Source: an uncultured Microbacterium sp.
GTDB lineage: Bacteria; Actinomycetota; Actinomycetes; Actinomycetales; Microbacteriaceae
NCBI RefSeq assembly: GCF_947489255.1
Contig: NZ_CANLCY010000005.1
Location: 1-64,000, forward strand
DNA: 64,000 nt
Reading direction: 5' to 3'
Shown piece by piece: positions 17,184 to 26,359 of this stretch. The position numbers were made by a program, and so were the translations under genes. Numbering within the stretch: the first letter of the stretch is position 1; every line of letters starts with the position of its first letter. Under the pieces are notes generated by a model. It was not told where the DNA came from, did no database searches, and saw nothing but the letters and a program-made list of their open reading frames with translations.

Positions 17184-18094
17184 GACAGGGTGTTCCTTCC
17201 CCGGGTCAGCGAGAGCTGCAGGAGCGAGATGACGACGGCGACGACGAAGAAGAGCGCGGCGTTGGCCATCTGGTAGGCGTAGTCGCCGCCGTTGAAGCCG
17301 AGGATGATCGACATCGCGACGCTGCGGGTCGCGGTGCCGGGCCCTCCCCCGGTCAGCCCGACGATGATGTCGTAGGCGTTCAAGAAGCCCTTGAAGCCCA
17401 GGATGACGTTGATGACGACGTATCCGGCCACGAGCGGCAGCGTGATGCGCAGCAGCTGCTGGGTCTTGCTCGCCCCGTCGAGACCGGCGGCCTCGTACAC
17501 GTCGCCCGGGACCGCGAGCAGTCCCGCGATGTAGATCAGCAGAGTCCCCGGGATCGCCTGCCACGCGGTGACGATGACGATCGCGACCCACGCGAGATCG
17601 GGGTTGGCGAGCAGGCTCATCTCCAGCCACGGGATGCCGAGCGAGGCCCCGGCCTGCGGGACGGAGTTGCTGAACAGGAAGTTGAAGACGTAGGCGATGA
17701 TGATGCCCGAGATCACCATCGGGATGACGAAGACCGTACGCAGCGCCTTCTTGAAGCGGATCTGCGCGGTGAGCCCGACCGCCAGCAGGAACGCGGCGAT
17801 GTTCACGACGATGACCGTCGCCACCGAGAACCCGAAGGTGAACAGGTAGGCCTGCAGGATCGCCGGGTCGCTGAAGATCGCGATGTAGTTCGTCAGCCCG
17901 GTGAAATTCCACTCCCCCAGACCGATCGAGTCGGTGAAGCTGAAGAAGATGCCGATGAGGCCCGGGACCGTGATCGCGAGCGTGAACAGCGCGAGGGTCG
18001 GCAGCAGGAAGAGGTAGTAGATCGGCTCGACGCGGCGCGTGCTGCGACGAGCGGTCGCCTTGCCCCCCGTGACGATCGTCGTGGTGGTGGTCAT
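17180..18094 (-). CDS. Carbohydrate ABC transporter permease, MalF type
   Basis: A 304-residue inner-membrane permease of the CUT1 type with six spans; the first is LFLLPTLALFTLAITVPGLI. The EAA loop reads VYEAAGLDGASKTQQLLRI. ATG at 18094 overlaps the stop of the binding-protein gene as ATGA, and the 3' end overlaps the MalG-type gene the same way. It forms the membrane channel of the alpha-glucoside importer together with its neighbour. Confidence 0.94.
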   Translation of the reverse strand: MTTTTTIVTGGKATARRSTRRVEPIYYLFLLPTLALFTLAITVPGLIGIFFSFTDSIGLGEWNFTGLTNYIAIFSDPAILQAYLFTFGFSVATVIVVNIAAFLLAVGLTAQIRFKKALRTVFVIPMVISGIIIAYVFNFLFSNSVPQAGASLGIPWLEMSLLANPDLAWVAIVIVTAWQAIPGTLLIYIAGLLAVPGDVYEAAGLDGASKTQQLLRITLPLVAGYVVINVILGFKGFLNAYDIIVGLTGGGPGTATRSVAMSIILGFNGGDYAYQMANAALFFVVAVVISLLQLSLTRGRNTLS

Positions 18095-19404
18095 CGCGCG
18101 GCCTCCTCGCCAGCGGCATCGTTCGTCGAGGCCGGGGGCTGGCGGAACGCCAAGCGCGACCAGTCCTCGTCCATGGTGCGCAGGGTGGCCTCGGGCGAGG
18201 CGCCGAAGATCATCGCCTGGGCGTAGTTGAAGGTGGGGATGGCCTTGGGCACGAGCACCGAGGCACCCTGGTAGATGCGCCCCTCGTCGTAGTACGGGAT
18301 CATCCCGGCCACCCGCGGGTCGCTGGGCGACGGCGCGTCCTTCGTGGGCGCGAAGCCGAGCTGCGACTCGTTGTACGCCTCGATGATCTCGGGCTGATAC
18401 AGGTACTCGAGGAAGTCGCGCGCGGCATCCTGGTGGCGGGAGGCCTCGGGGATGATCGCGGCGAGGTCCATGTTGACCCGCACCTTGAGGTCGTCGGGAT
18501 CGTCGGTCATCGGCAGCGGGAAGGTGCCGACGGGCAGATCGGGCGACGTCTTCGCGATCTCGCCGAGCGCCCAGGGACCCTGCAGGTACATCGCAGCCTC
18601 GCCCTGGGCGAACGCGAGGTTGCCGTCACCGTAGGCGCGGCTCTCGGCATCCGCGTTGGTGTAGTCCTGCGCGAGCTGGAGCATGCGGTCCATCGGCTCG
18701 GTGAAGTCTTTCGCGAACGACACCGACGAGTCGGCCCCGACCTCATCGCCCTCGGCGGCGAGGCCGTCGAAGAAGTCGATCACATCGAGCGAGCCGCCGA
18801 CCGAGTAGTCGTACCACCCCTGGGCGACGGTCCAGTCGTCTTTGAACGTGCCGTAGAACGGGGTGATGCCGTTCTGCTTGAGCGTGTCGGACACCTGCAG
18901 CAGCTCGTCCCACGTGGTGGGGACCGAGAGCCCCAGTTCGTCGAAGATCTGCGTGTTGTAGATGACGGATGCCGCCATCACCGAGTACGGAAGGGCACTG
19001 GTGCGCCCCTCGCACGAGCCGTACTGGTCCATGAGCGGCTGGAGGTCTTCGCGCACGCTCGCGGCGGCGGCGGTGCCGCTGAGATCACTGAGCGCGCAGC
19101 GCTGCACGAACCGGGCGACCTCGTAGTTGTAGTTGGCGAGCATGATGTCGGGCGGGTTGCCGCGGACGAAGCTCGCCGAGACGACGTCGACGCCGGAGCT
19201 GTCCATCTCCACGCGCACCTTGTCCTGCGAGGCGTTGTACTGCGCGACGACGTCGTTCATGAACGACAGCGCCTCGCGCTTGCTGAAGGTGAAGCGGATG
19301 GTCTCGCGCCCGTCGGCGGAGCACCCGGCGAGCAGACCCGCACCCAGCACCCCCACCGCGGTCACGGCGAGCCATCGCCGCCCCGCTCTCGTCTTCGTCG
19401 ACAC
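18091..19404 (-). CDS. Sugar-binding lipoprotein of an ABC transporter
   Basis: An extracytoplasmic sugar-binding protein of 437 residues. The lipobox LLAGC places the lipidated cysteine at 28. The family pattern includes SFMNDVVAQYNASQDKV near the N-terminus and QGEAAMYLQGPWALGEI in the second lobe, as in maltose/glucoside-binding relatives. It heads the operon running to 14536. A perfect 16-base palindrome upstream (19444-19459) is probably the operator for the divergent ROK repressor. The adjacent GH13 enzymes suggest an alpha-glucoside ligand. Confidence 0.92.
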   Translation of the reverse strand: MSTKTRAGRRWLAVTAVGVLGAGLLAGCSADGRETIRFTFSKREALSFMNDVVAQYNASQDKVRVEMDSSGVDVVSASFVRGNPPDIMLANYNYEVARFVQRCALSDLSGTAAAASVREDLQPLMDQYGSCEGRTSALPYSVMAASVIYNTQIFDELGLSVPTTWDELLQVSDTLKQNGITPFYGTFKDDWTVAQGWYDYSVGGSLDVIDFFDGLAAEGDEVGADSSVSFAKDFTEPMDRMLQLAQDYTNADAESRAYGDGNLAFAQGEAAMYLQGPWALGEIAKTSPDLPVGTFPLPMTDDPDDLKVRVNMDLAAIIPEASRHQDAARDFLEYLYQPEIIEAYNESQLGFAPTKDAPSPSDPRVAGMIPYYDEGRIYQGASVLVPKAIPTFNYAQAMIFGASPEATLRTMDEDWSRLAFRQPPASTNDAAGEEAAR

Positions 19405-19443
19405 CTGCGTCCTCCTCGCTGCACTGCGAATTTGTTGTGTCGC

Positions 19444-19459
19444 CGAGTAAATTTACTCG
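19444..19459. promoter_or_regulatory. Perfect palindromic operator, likely ROK repressor site
   Basis: CGAGTAAATTTACTCG is a perfect 16-base palindrome in the 111-base divergent region between the sugar-binding gene and the ROK regulator gene. ROK/NagC repressors bind A/T-rich palindromes of this kind. It lies about 40 bases upstream of the binding-protein start, where it could block its promoter. Confidence 0.6.
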
Positions 19460-19515
19460 CCAAATCAACTTCGTGAGGGCAGTATTGCATCGGAGGCGAG
19501 AGGGGTCAAGACCGA

Positions 19516-20745
19516 ATGACGGATGCCATCCCGGCGGCGGCCACGTTGCGCCGACGCAGCCTCGAGGGCGTCCTCGCCCACGCCTGGGACGCGGACGCGT
19601 TCACCGCGAGCGACGTGATGGGAGCCGTCGGCCTCACACGATCCACGACCATCGACGTGCTCGACGAACTCGTCGCGCGCGGACTCCTCGCCGAGATGCC
19701 GAACGCCCGCAGCGTCGGCGAGTACTCGAAGGGGCGCCCCGCGCGCCGTTTCGCGTTCCGCCCCGATGCGGCGGTGGTGGTCGGCGTCGACGCCGGCCGT
19801 GGGCACGTCACCGCCACCGTCGCCGATCTGCGCGGACACACGCTCGCGACCTCGCGTCTCGCGGTCGACCCCGAGCGCGACTCCCCGGACCGGCGTCGAC
19901 GTGCCGCCGAGGCGACGGTCGACGCCACCCTCACGCGCGCGCACCGCGATCGGTCCGACATCGCCGCGCTCTGCGTGGGCGTCCCCGCGCCGGTCGATCG
20001 GTCGGGCCGTTCCCCCCTCCACCACGACCGGTTCTGGGAGCGCATGAACCCGGGCTTCGTCGACACGTTCGCGGACTGGGCGCCGGTGGTGCGCGTCGAG
20101 AACGACGCGTCTCTCGCGGCCGTCGCCGAGCGGGCGCGCGGCGCCGCTGTCGGCGTCGACGATTTCATCGCCCTGCTCGCCGGCGAGCGGTTCGGAGCGG
20201 GGATCTGGGTCGACGGCCGGCTGCTGCGCGGGGCCCACGGCGGCGCCGGCGAGACCGTCGCCTTCGATCGGGTCACGGGTGTCGGCGGCGCCGAAGGCCT
20301 GGCTCCGCGATGCGTCGACGCGGCCCGCGCCGCCATCGCCTCCGGACGACTCCCGCCCGGATCGGCTCTCGCGAGCGCCGACCCCGCGGCGCTCGACGCC
20401 AAGACCGTCCTCGACCTGGCCCGAGCGGGCGACGCCGGGGCGCTCGCGATAGCGCAGGAGGTGGGCGGCGCCCTCTCCATCGTCGCCGCGACCCTGGGCA
20501 GCCTCTTCGACGTGCGGAGGGTCGTCGTCTCGGGCGCGATCGCCGCGGGTGCCGAACCGATCATCGCGGCGGCCCGAGCCGCACTCCCCCGCGCCCTGGA
20601 TCTGCCGGCGCCCGAGATCGTGGCATCCCCCCTCGGGGCCGACATCGTCTCGATCGGCGCGGTCGCCGCGGCCGTCGACGCGGCGCGGTCGCACGCGCTC
20701 GACCTGCTGGCCTTCGCCCCGACCGACGCTCGCGCGCGCGCCTGA
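19516..20745 (+). CDS. ROK family transcriptional repressor
   Basis: A 409-residue sugar-responsive repressor (XylR/NagC type). The N-terminal winged helix-turn-helix covers about 15-75 (TASDVMGAVGLTRSTTIDVL). The ROK sugar-kinase-like domain follows, with VVVGVDAGRGHVTATVADL as its phosphate-like loop and VENDASLAAVAERARGAA. The usual ROK zinc motif (CGxxGCxE) is replaced by GVGGAEGLAPRC, so metal binding is probably lost. It faces away from the ABC operon 14536-19404 and is the likely regulator of that operon through the palindrome at 19444-19459. Confidence 0.88.
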   Translation: MTDAIPAAATLRRRSLEGVLAHAWDADAFTASDVMGAVGLTRSTTIDVLDELVARGLLAEMPNARSVGEYSKGRPARRFAFRPDAAVVVGVDAGRGHVTATVADLRGHTLATSRLAVDPERDSPDRRRRAAEATVDATLTRAHRDRSDIAALCVGVPAPVDRSGRSPLHHDRFWERMNPGFVDTFADWAPVVRVENDASLAAVAERARGAAVGVDDFIALLAGERFGAGIWVDGRLLRGAHGGAGETVAFDRVTGVGGAEGLAPRCVDAARAAIASGRLPPGSALASADPAALDAKTVLDLARAGDAGALAIAQEVGGALSIVAATLGSLFDVRRVVVSGAIAAGAEPIIAAARAALPRALDLPAPEIVASPLGADIVSIGAVAAAVDAARSHALDLLAFAPTDARARA

Positions 20746-20817
20746 GCGCTCCCGTCCGTGAGCGCCCGGCCCGACGGCCGGCGCCGCAACCCCGTCCCGC
20801 GATCCGCGAGACCTCGA

Positions 20818-20823
20818 TAGCGT
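20818..20823 (+). promoter_or_regulatory. Putative leaderless promoter -10 box (TAGCGT)
   Basis: TAGCGT ends 7 bases before ATG 20831, and the gene has no Shine-Dalgarno sequence. This is the spacing expected of a leaderless mRNA. The same arrangement occurs upstream of four other genes in the window. No clear -35 box was seen. Confidence 0.42.
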
Positions 20824-20830
20824 CGGGAAC

Positions 20831-22114
20831 ATGCCCGATTGGCCCGAACACGTCCTGTGGTGGCACCTCTACCCGCTGGGGTTCGTCGGTGCGCCGATCC
20901 GCGACGGCGTCGACCCGGATGCCGAGCCCGAGCACCGTCTGGACCGTCTCGAACCGTGGCTCGACCACGTCATCGAGCTCGGGCTGAACGGGCTGCTCCT
21001 CGGACCGGTCTTCGCGGCCGAGACGCACGGATACGACACCGTCGACCACTTCCGCATCGACCCCCGGCTCGGGGATGACGCCGATTTCGACCGTCTCGTC
21101 GCCGCGGTGCGGGAGCGCGGCATCCGGATCCTGCTCGACGGCGTCTTCAACCATGTGGGGCGCGGGCACCCGGCCTTCCGCGATCAGAGGGAGGACGGGC
21201 CGCAGCTCTTCCGCGGTCGGTGGATCGACGGCCGTTTCGAAGCGGACGTGTTCGAGGGGCATGACGCACTCGTCGCCCTCGACCACTCCTCGCCCGCCGT
21301 GGCCGACCTCGTCGTCGAGATCCTGTGCCACTGGCTCGAACGGGGCGTGGACGGATGGCGATTGGATGCCGCGTACGCCGTTCCGCCGGCCTTCTGGGCC
21401 GAGGTGCTGCCGCGGGTGCGGGAGCGCTTCCCCGAGGCGTGGTTCCTCGGCGAGGTCATCCACGGGGAGGCGGCACAGATCGTGCAGGAGTCGAGCATGG
21501 ACTCCCTGACGCAGTACGAGCTGTGGCAGGGCATCTGGCACGGCATCGCCGACGGCAATCTGTTCGAGCTCGGCCACGCCATCGAGCGGCACGACGAGCT
21601 GCTGCGGGTGTTCGTCCCCCAGACCTTCGTGGGCAACCACGACGTCACGCGCATCGCCTCGGCGGTGGGGATCGACCTCGTGCCGCAGGCGCTCGCGGTG
21701 CTGTTCACCGTCGCCGGGACGCCGTCCGTCTACGCGGGCGACGAGTTCGGGTGGACCGCGGTCAAGGAGGAGCGCCTCGGCGGCGACGACGCCGTGCGAC
21801 CGGAGTTCCCCGCGTCACCCGCCGACGCCGAGAGCGACGCGCGCATCCTCGAGGCGCACCGGGCGCTGATCGCCCTGCGGCGCCGCAAGCCGTGGCTGTG
21901 GCGTGCGCACACCGACGTGGTCGAGCTCGCCAACACGGCGATCGTGCTGCGGACGGCGACCGCTGACGACGCGGTCGTGGTGGCGCTGAACATCGGCGAC
22001 GAGTCGGTGACGCTTCCGGCCGCCGACGCCCGCGCGGTCGTCACCGGCGACGGGACGCTCGCCGACGGCCGGGTCGAGCTGGGCCCGCGGGGGTGGGCGG
22101 TGCTGGAGGCCTGA
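20831..22114 (+). CDS. GH13 alpha-amylase family enzyme
   Basis: A 427-residue cytoplasmic GH13 enzyme acting on short alpha-glucans or glucosides. Core motifs are DGVFNHVG at about 103-110, nucleophile D179 in GWRLDAA, acid/base E208 in FLGEVIHG and D271 in FVGNHDVTRI. It is shorter than typical alpha-amylases and has no signal peptide or extra domain, so it resembles intracellular maltodextrin- or trehalose-linked hydrolases. It lies 85 bases after the ROK gene in the same direction but probably has its own leaderless promoter. Its substrate likely matches that of the neighbouring alpha-glucoside operon. Confidence 0.88.
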   Translation: MPDWPEHVLWWHLYPLGFVGAPIRDGVDPDAEPEHRLDRLEPWLDHVIELGLNGLLLGPVFAAETHGYDTVDHFRIDPRLGDDADFDRLVAAVRERGIRILLDGVFNHVGRGHPAFRDQREDGPQLFRGRWIDGRFEADVFEGHDALVALDHSSPAVADLVVEILCHWLERGVDGWRLDAAYAVPPAFWAEVLPRVRERFPEAWFLGEVIHGEAAQIVQESSMDSLTQYELWQGIWHGIADGNLFELGHAIERHDELLRVFVPQTFVGNHDVTRIASAVGIDLVPQALAVLFTVAGTPSVYAGDEFGWTAVKEERLGGDDAVRPEFPASPADAESDARILEAHRALIALRRRKPWLWRAHTDVVELANTAIVLRTATADDAVVVALNIGDESVTLPAADARAVVTGDGTLADGRVELGPRGWAVLEA

Positions 22115-22124
22115 GCCCGTCGGA

Positions 22125-22215
22125 CCCCCGCGACGCCCGGCGGCCCCAGGTTCCTGAGCCCTTCGAAGGGACCGGAACCCCCGCGACGCCCGGCGGCTTC
22201 GACAGGCTCAGCCCC
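22125..22215. repeat. Intergenic repeat cluster with TTCGA motifs
   Basis: CCCCCGCGACGCCCGGCGGC occurs twice (22125-22144 and 22178-22197). Between the copies lies a hairpin with a GGTTCC/GGAACC outer stem (22149-22154, 22174-22179) and a central CCCTTCGAAGGG. After the second copy comes GGCTTCGACAGGCTCAG, a motif common between genes in many high-GC Actinobacteria. The site lies between convergent genes and may end transcription. Confidence 0.65.
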
Positions 22216-22234
22216 CTCCCCTTCGCCCCCGGCC

Positions 22235-22885
22235 TCACCCGCCGGCGCGGAACCGATGCTCGGGGCGCCCCGTGGAGCCGTAGCGCAGACTCACCTGAAC
22301 GAGCCCCCGCTCCGCGAGCGCGGTGAGGTGACGCTGCGCCGTGGCGCGCGAGACCCCGATGCGCTCCGCCACCTCCGAGGCCGAGGCTTCCTCTCCGGCC
22401 AGCGCCGCCAGCACCGTCTGCTCGGTCGCCGAGCGCGCGAGCGATGCCCCCTCGCGCTCCCCCCGCATCAGGGCGGCCGCGCGGTCGATGTCGTCCTGCG
22501 AGAGGGGCCGGACGCTGCTCAGCAGGTTGCGGTACCGGGCGTAGCGTTCGAGGCGTTCGGCCAGAACGCGGGTGTCGAACGGCTTGACGAGGTACGCGAG
22601 GGCCCCGGCTGAGAACGCGCGGCGCACGGTCGCGGCATCCGTCGCCGCCGACAGCACGAACGCGTCGGCGTCGATCGAGCGCACCAGGTCGATCCCGTCG
22701 CCGTCGGGGAGGTAGACGTCGGCCAGCACGAGGTCGGGGGCGTGGGCTGCGATCGCGGCGCGCGCCTCACCGACCGTGCGCGCCGGCTCGAGGGCGACGA
22801 ACCCGGCGCGCGCGGCGACCGCCTCGCGATGGAGCCCCGCCACGCGGAAATCGTCGTCGACCACCAGAACCCGGATGCCGCTCAC
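22235..22885 (-). CDS. CitB/DcuR-type response regulator
   Basis: A 216-residue cytoplasmic response regulator. The receiver domain (1-115) has acidic residues D10-D12, phospho-acceptor D56 in VLADVYLPDG and the conserved lysine in YLVKPFD. The C-terminal domain is a winged helix of the IclR/CitB kind: SASEVAERIGVSRATAQRHL then RGLVQVSLRYGSTGRPEHRF. GTG at 22885 overlaps the sensor kinase stop as GTGA, so the two are co-translated. It probably activates the citrate transporter gene at 24692 when the kinase senses a tricarboxylate or dicarboxylate. Confidence 0.9.
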   Translation of the reverse strand: MSGIRVLVVDDDFRVAGLHREAVAARAGFVALEPARTVGEARAAIAAHAPDLVLADVYLPDGDGIDLVRSIDADAFVLSAATDAATVRRAFSAGALAYLVKPFDTRVLAERLERYARYRNLLSSVRPLSQDDIDRAAALMRGEREGASLARSATEQTVLAALAGEEASASEVAERIGVSRATAQRHLTALAERGLVQVSLRYGSTGRPEHRFRAGG

Positions 22886-24525
22886 GCGCCGTCCTCCCCT
22901 CTCATCACGTCGTCTCCGCGTCGGCGCACATCGGGCAGGCGTGCCGCCACCACCGCCCCGTGCCCCGCACCGCCCGCGTCGACGACCCACACTTCTCCGC
23001 CGCGGCGCCGGGCGAACTCGCGCGACAGCGGCAGGCCGATGCCGAGACCGTGCACCCGGTCGGTGTCGGTGTCGGCGCCTCGCTCCCGCTGCGCGAAGAT
23101 CTCGTCGACGTCGGCGATCCCACCCCCGCTGTCGGACACCGTCATCACCACGGCGTCGCGATCGTCGAGAACGCTCACCTCGACCGAGCGGGGCGCGGGA
23201 GCCGCCGCGGCGGCCGTCACGGCGTTGTCGATGAGGTTGCCGAGCACCGCCACGACGTCTTCGACGTCATCGATGGGCTCCCGCGAGAAGGTGTCGTCGG
23301 CCACGCGCAGTGCCACGCCCCGCTCGCGGGCAGCGAGCGCCTTGGCGCCGAGGAACGACTGCAGCATCGCGTCGCCCACGAGCTCGATCCCCGGCACGGC
23401 CCAGTCGACCGAGCCCCGGTCGACGAGGTCGGCGAGGAATCCGCGCGCCTCTTCGACGCGGCCCGCATCGAGCAGTCCCACGGCCGCGTGCAGGCGGTTC
23501 GCGTTCTCGTGTCGCTGGACGCGCAGGGCATCGCCCATGGCGCGCACGCTGTCGAGGCGGCCCGACAGGGCCATCACGTCGGTCCGGTCGCGCAGCACGG
23601 CCACGCGGCCGAGGGCGCGTGCCCCGCGGCGCACGGGCCGCACGTCGATGAAGACGACGCGGTCGCCCAGCGGCAGACCGGCGGACGCCCCGGGCCCCGA
23701 CAGCGCCGCGGCGACGGCGGGCGCGAGACCGAGGGCGCCGAGGGGCCGGCCGACGGCGCCGGTCACGCCGAGGAGCCGCTCGGCGGTGGCCGTGCACACC
23801 CGCACGATCCCCGCCTCGTCCAGTGCGAGAACCCCCTCGTCCGCCCCCTCGAGCACGGCCGTCTGGGTCTGCACGAGAGCGGCGAGCTCCTCGGGCTGCA
23901 CGCCCAGGGTGAGGCGCTCGAGCCGTCGCCGCATGAGCAGGGCCACGATCGCGCCGATGGCCACGGCGAGCGCGACCGCGACGGCGATGCCCGCGATCAG
24001 CGCCGGGAGATCGTCGAAGACGCTGGCCCGTTCGAATCCGACGCTCACCTCGCCCACCGGCGAGCCCCCGCCCGGAGGGTAGATCGGCACCTTCGCGCGC
24101 GCCGATTCGCCCAACGTCCCGGTCTCCCAGGTCACCACCTCCCGACCGGCCAGGGCGTCGGCGAAGCTCGTGCTCACCACCTGGCCCAGTCGATCGGGGT
24201 CGGGATGGGCGAGGCGGATGCCGTGGTCATCGGTGATGACGACGAAGAGCCCTTGCGTGCGGCTCGTCACGTCGGCGGCGTAGTGCTGCAGCGCTCCCTC
24301 GCGGAGCGCGGCGGCGTCGGGGGTTCCGGGGTCGGCGGAGAACGCGGTCACGAGCGAGCGCACGTCGGGGGCCTCGGCGACCGAGCGTGCGATGTTCAGG
24401 GCCGACGAATCGGCCTCGGCCTTGAGCTGCTGCACGCCGAGCCACGCGAAGACGGCCGTGCACACCGCGACGACGACGAGTTGGGTCGCGACCTGCACCA
24501 CGAGCATCCGGGTGGCGAACCGCAT
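22882..24525 (-). CDS. CitA/DcuS-type sensor histidine kinase
   Basis: A 547-residue membrane sensor kinase. Transmembrane helices at about 10-30 and 173-197 flank an extracytoplasmic Cache/PDC-like sensor domain (about 40-170, with GLFVVITDDHGIRLAHPDPDR). A PAS domain follows (about 215-320). The phospho-acceptor is H339 in VQRHENANRLH, the Spo0B-like pattern of this kinase family. The ATPase domain has NLIDNAVTAA and GGGIAD. ATG at 24525 lies 5 bases after GGGAGG. It probably senses citrate or a related acid, as its neighbour is a CitMHS transporter. Confidence 0.92.
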   Translation of the reverse strand: MRFATRMLVVQVATQLVVVAVCTAVFAWLGVQQLKAEADSSALNIARSVAEAPDVRSLVTAFSADPGTPDAAALREGALQHYAADVTSRTQGLFVVITDDHGIRLAHPDPDRLGQVVSTSFADALAGREVVTWETGTLGESARAKVPIYPPGGGSPVGEVSVGFERASVFDDLPALIAGIAVAVALAVAIGAIVALLMRRRLERLTLGVQPEELAALVQTQTAVLEGADEGVLALDEAGIVRVCTATAERLLGVTGAVGRPLGALGLAPAVAAALSGPGASAGLPLGDRVVFIDVRPVRRGARALGRVAVLRDRTDVMALSGRLDSVRAMGDALRVQRHENANRLHAAVGLLDAGRVEEARGFLADLVDRGSVDWAVPGIELVGDAMLQSFLGAKALAARERGVALRVADDTFSREPIDDVEDVVAVLGNLIDNAVTAAAAAPAPRSVEVSVLDDRDAVVMTVSDSGGGIADVDEIFAQRERGADTDTDRVHGLGIGLPLSREFARRRGGEVWVVDAGGAGHGAVVAARLPDVRRRGDDVMRGEDGA

Positions 24526-24691
24526 GCGCACCTCCCGGTCGGCGACGTCGTCGTGCGCGAAATGCGCAGAAGACACGGTACGCGCATAAGGGCGCTCAAT
24601 GCGAGCAAACGCGCGCTCGAGGGTCCGGTGTCCGTACGGTCGGCAGATCGCTGGCGCACCAGGCGCCGATGTCCACGACGAAGGAGTCGCG

Positions 24692-26218
24692 ATGACCCCC
24701 CTGATCCTTGCGGCTGAGGCCGAAGAGTACGCGGTGGCCTACACACCCGCCGACGGCGTGCTCGTCGCCCTCGGCTTCCTCATGGTGCTGTCCTTCATGG
24801 CGCTGATCATGACGCGCCGGATGACCCCGATGGTCGCCCTCATCATCGTGCCGACCGTGTTCGGCCTGATCGCCGGCGCCGGTTTCGGTCTCGGCGACAT
24901 GGTGATCGACGCGATCGGCAAGATGGCACCCACCGCCGCCCTGCTGCTGTTCGCGATCATGTACTTCGGCATCATGATCGACGTCGGCCTCTTCGATCCG
25001 CTCATCCGCGTGATCACGCGCTTCCTGGGCGACGACCCGGCGAAGATCGTGCTCGGCACGGCGATCCTCGCCGGCGCCGTCTCGCTCGACGGCGACGGCT
25101 CGACCACCTTCATCATCACCACCTCGGCGATGCTGCCGCTCTACCTGCGTCTGGGCATGAGCCCCGTCGTGCTCACCTGTGTCGCGGGCCTGATGAACGG
25201 CACGCTGAACATCGTCCCGTGGGGCGGCCCGACCGTCCGCGCGGCGACCGCACTGGGCCTGCAGCCCACGGACGTGTTCGTGCCGATGCTGCCCTCGCTG
25301 CTCGCGGGCCTGGTCGTCGCCCTCGCGTTCGCGTGGTTCCTCGGTCTCAGCGAGCGCAAGCGTCTCGCGGGCTCGGTCGACACCTCCAAGATCGACGGCC
25401 CCGGGGGCTTCGGCCGCCTGGGCGCACCGAAGATCTTCCGCGGCGCGGAGCACAAGCCCGGCGCCCTCGCGTCGCTGCGCACGGGCAACATCGTCACCGT
25501 GCGCGGTGGGCAGGGCGGCGTCGCCGCGCCGCAGCTCGTCGAGGCCGCCGACACCGCGATGGCCGACACGATGCTCGACCCCAACCGCGCAACGCTGCGC
25601 CCGAAGCTCATCTGGTTCAACCTCGCACTGACCGTCGCGGTCATGGTGCTGCTGGTGATGGACCTCTTCCCGCTCGCGTTCGTGTTCATGGTCGGCGCGG
25701 CGATCGCCCTCATCGTCAACTTCCCGAAGCTGCGCGGTCAGGCCGACGAGATCGTCGCGCACGCACCGAGCATCGTCGGTGTCGTGTCGATGGTCCTCGC
25801 CGCCGGCGTGCTGGTGGGCGTGCTCAACGGCACGGGCATGGTCACCGCGATGGCCGACTGGATCACCCAGGTGATCCCCTCGTCGATGGGCCCGTTCCTC
25901 GCCGTCATCACGGGTGTGCTGTCGATCCCGTTCACGTTCTTCATGTCGAACGACGCGTTCTACTTCGGCATCCTCCCGGTGCTCGCCGAGAGCGCCGCGA
26001 ACTACGGCATCGCGCCGGTCGAGATGGCCCGCGCCTCGATCACCGGTCAGCCCGTGCACCTGCAGAGCCCGCTGGTTCCGGCGATCCTGCTGCTCGTCTC
26101 GCTCGCGGGCGTCAACCTCGGCGACCACCACAAGAAGGTGCTGTGGCGCGCGACCGTCGTCTCCCTCGTGATGCTCGCCGTCGGCGTGCTCGTGGGGGCG
26201 GTGCCGCTGCTCGGCTGA
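24692..26218 (+). CDS. CitMHS family citrate:metal transporter
   Basis: A 508-residue inner-membrane transporter with about 12 hydrophobic spans. The family imports citrate complexed with Mg2+ or Ca2+ together with protons (Bacillus CitM/CitH). Typical segments include [52 protein letters not shown] and [22 protein letters not shown] at 24692 follows AAGGAG by 5 bases. It is transcribed away from the sensor-regulator pair, which probably controls it through the 166-base region between them. Metal preference cannot be read. Confidence 0.93.
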   Translation: MTPLILAAEAEEYAVAYTPADGVLVALGFLMVLSFMALIMTRRMTPMVALIIVPTVFGLIAGAGFGLGDMVIDAIGKMAPTAALLLFAIMYFGIMIDVGLFDPLIRVITRFLGDDPAKIVLGTAILAGAVSLDGDGSTTFIITTSAMLPLYLRLGMSPVVLTCVAGLMNGTLNIVPWGGPTVRAATALGLQPTDVFVPMLPSLLAGLVVALAFAWFLGLSERKRLAGSVDTSKIDGPGGFGRLGAPKIFRGAEHKPGALASLRTGNIVTVRGGQGGVAAPQLVEAADTAMADTMLDPNRATLRPKLIWFNLALTVAVMVLLVMDLFPLAFVFMVGAAIALIVNFPKLRGQADEIVAHAPSIVGVVSMVLAAGVLVGVLNGTGMVTAMADWITQVIPSSMGPFLAVITGVLSIPFTFFMSNDAFYFGILPVLAESAANYGIAPVEMARASITGQPVHLQSPLVPAILLLVSLAGVNLGDHHKKVLWRATVVSLVMLAVGVLVGAVPLLG

Positions 26219-26231
26219 TCGCGGCAGACGC

Positions 26232-26295
26232 GCGCGAGTCGCCAGGATTCGTCGCCACCGGAGGGCCGGAAGCGACAGATTCTGGCGACTCGCGC
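26232..26295. repeat. 64-bp imperfect palindromic element
   Basis: Arms 26232-26256 and 26271-26295 match with few mismatches; the arm reads GCGCGAGTCGCCAGGATTCG. It is a diverged copy of the element at 7781-7844 with the same total length and also sits between convergent genes. Confidence 0.75.
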
Positions 26296-26312
26296 ACCGG
26301 CGAAGACGGAGA

Positions 26313-26346
26313 AAGGGACCCGGATGCCACGGCATCCGGGTCCCTT
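26313..26346. terminator. Bidirectional terminator
   Basis: A perfect 16-base stem (AAGGGACCCGGATGCC with its complement) has a two-base loop and lies between the convergent transporter and GH43 genes. It starts 17 bases after the palindromic element. Confidence 0.82.
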
Positions 26347-26359
26347 CTCGTTCAGCGGA

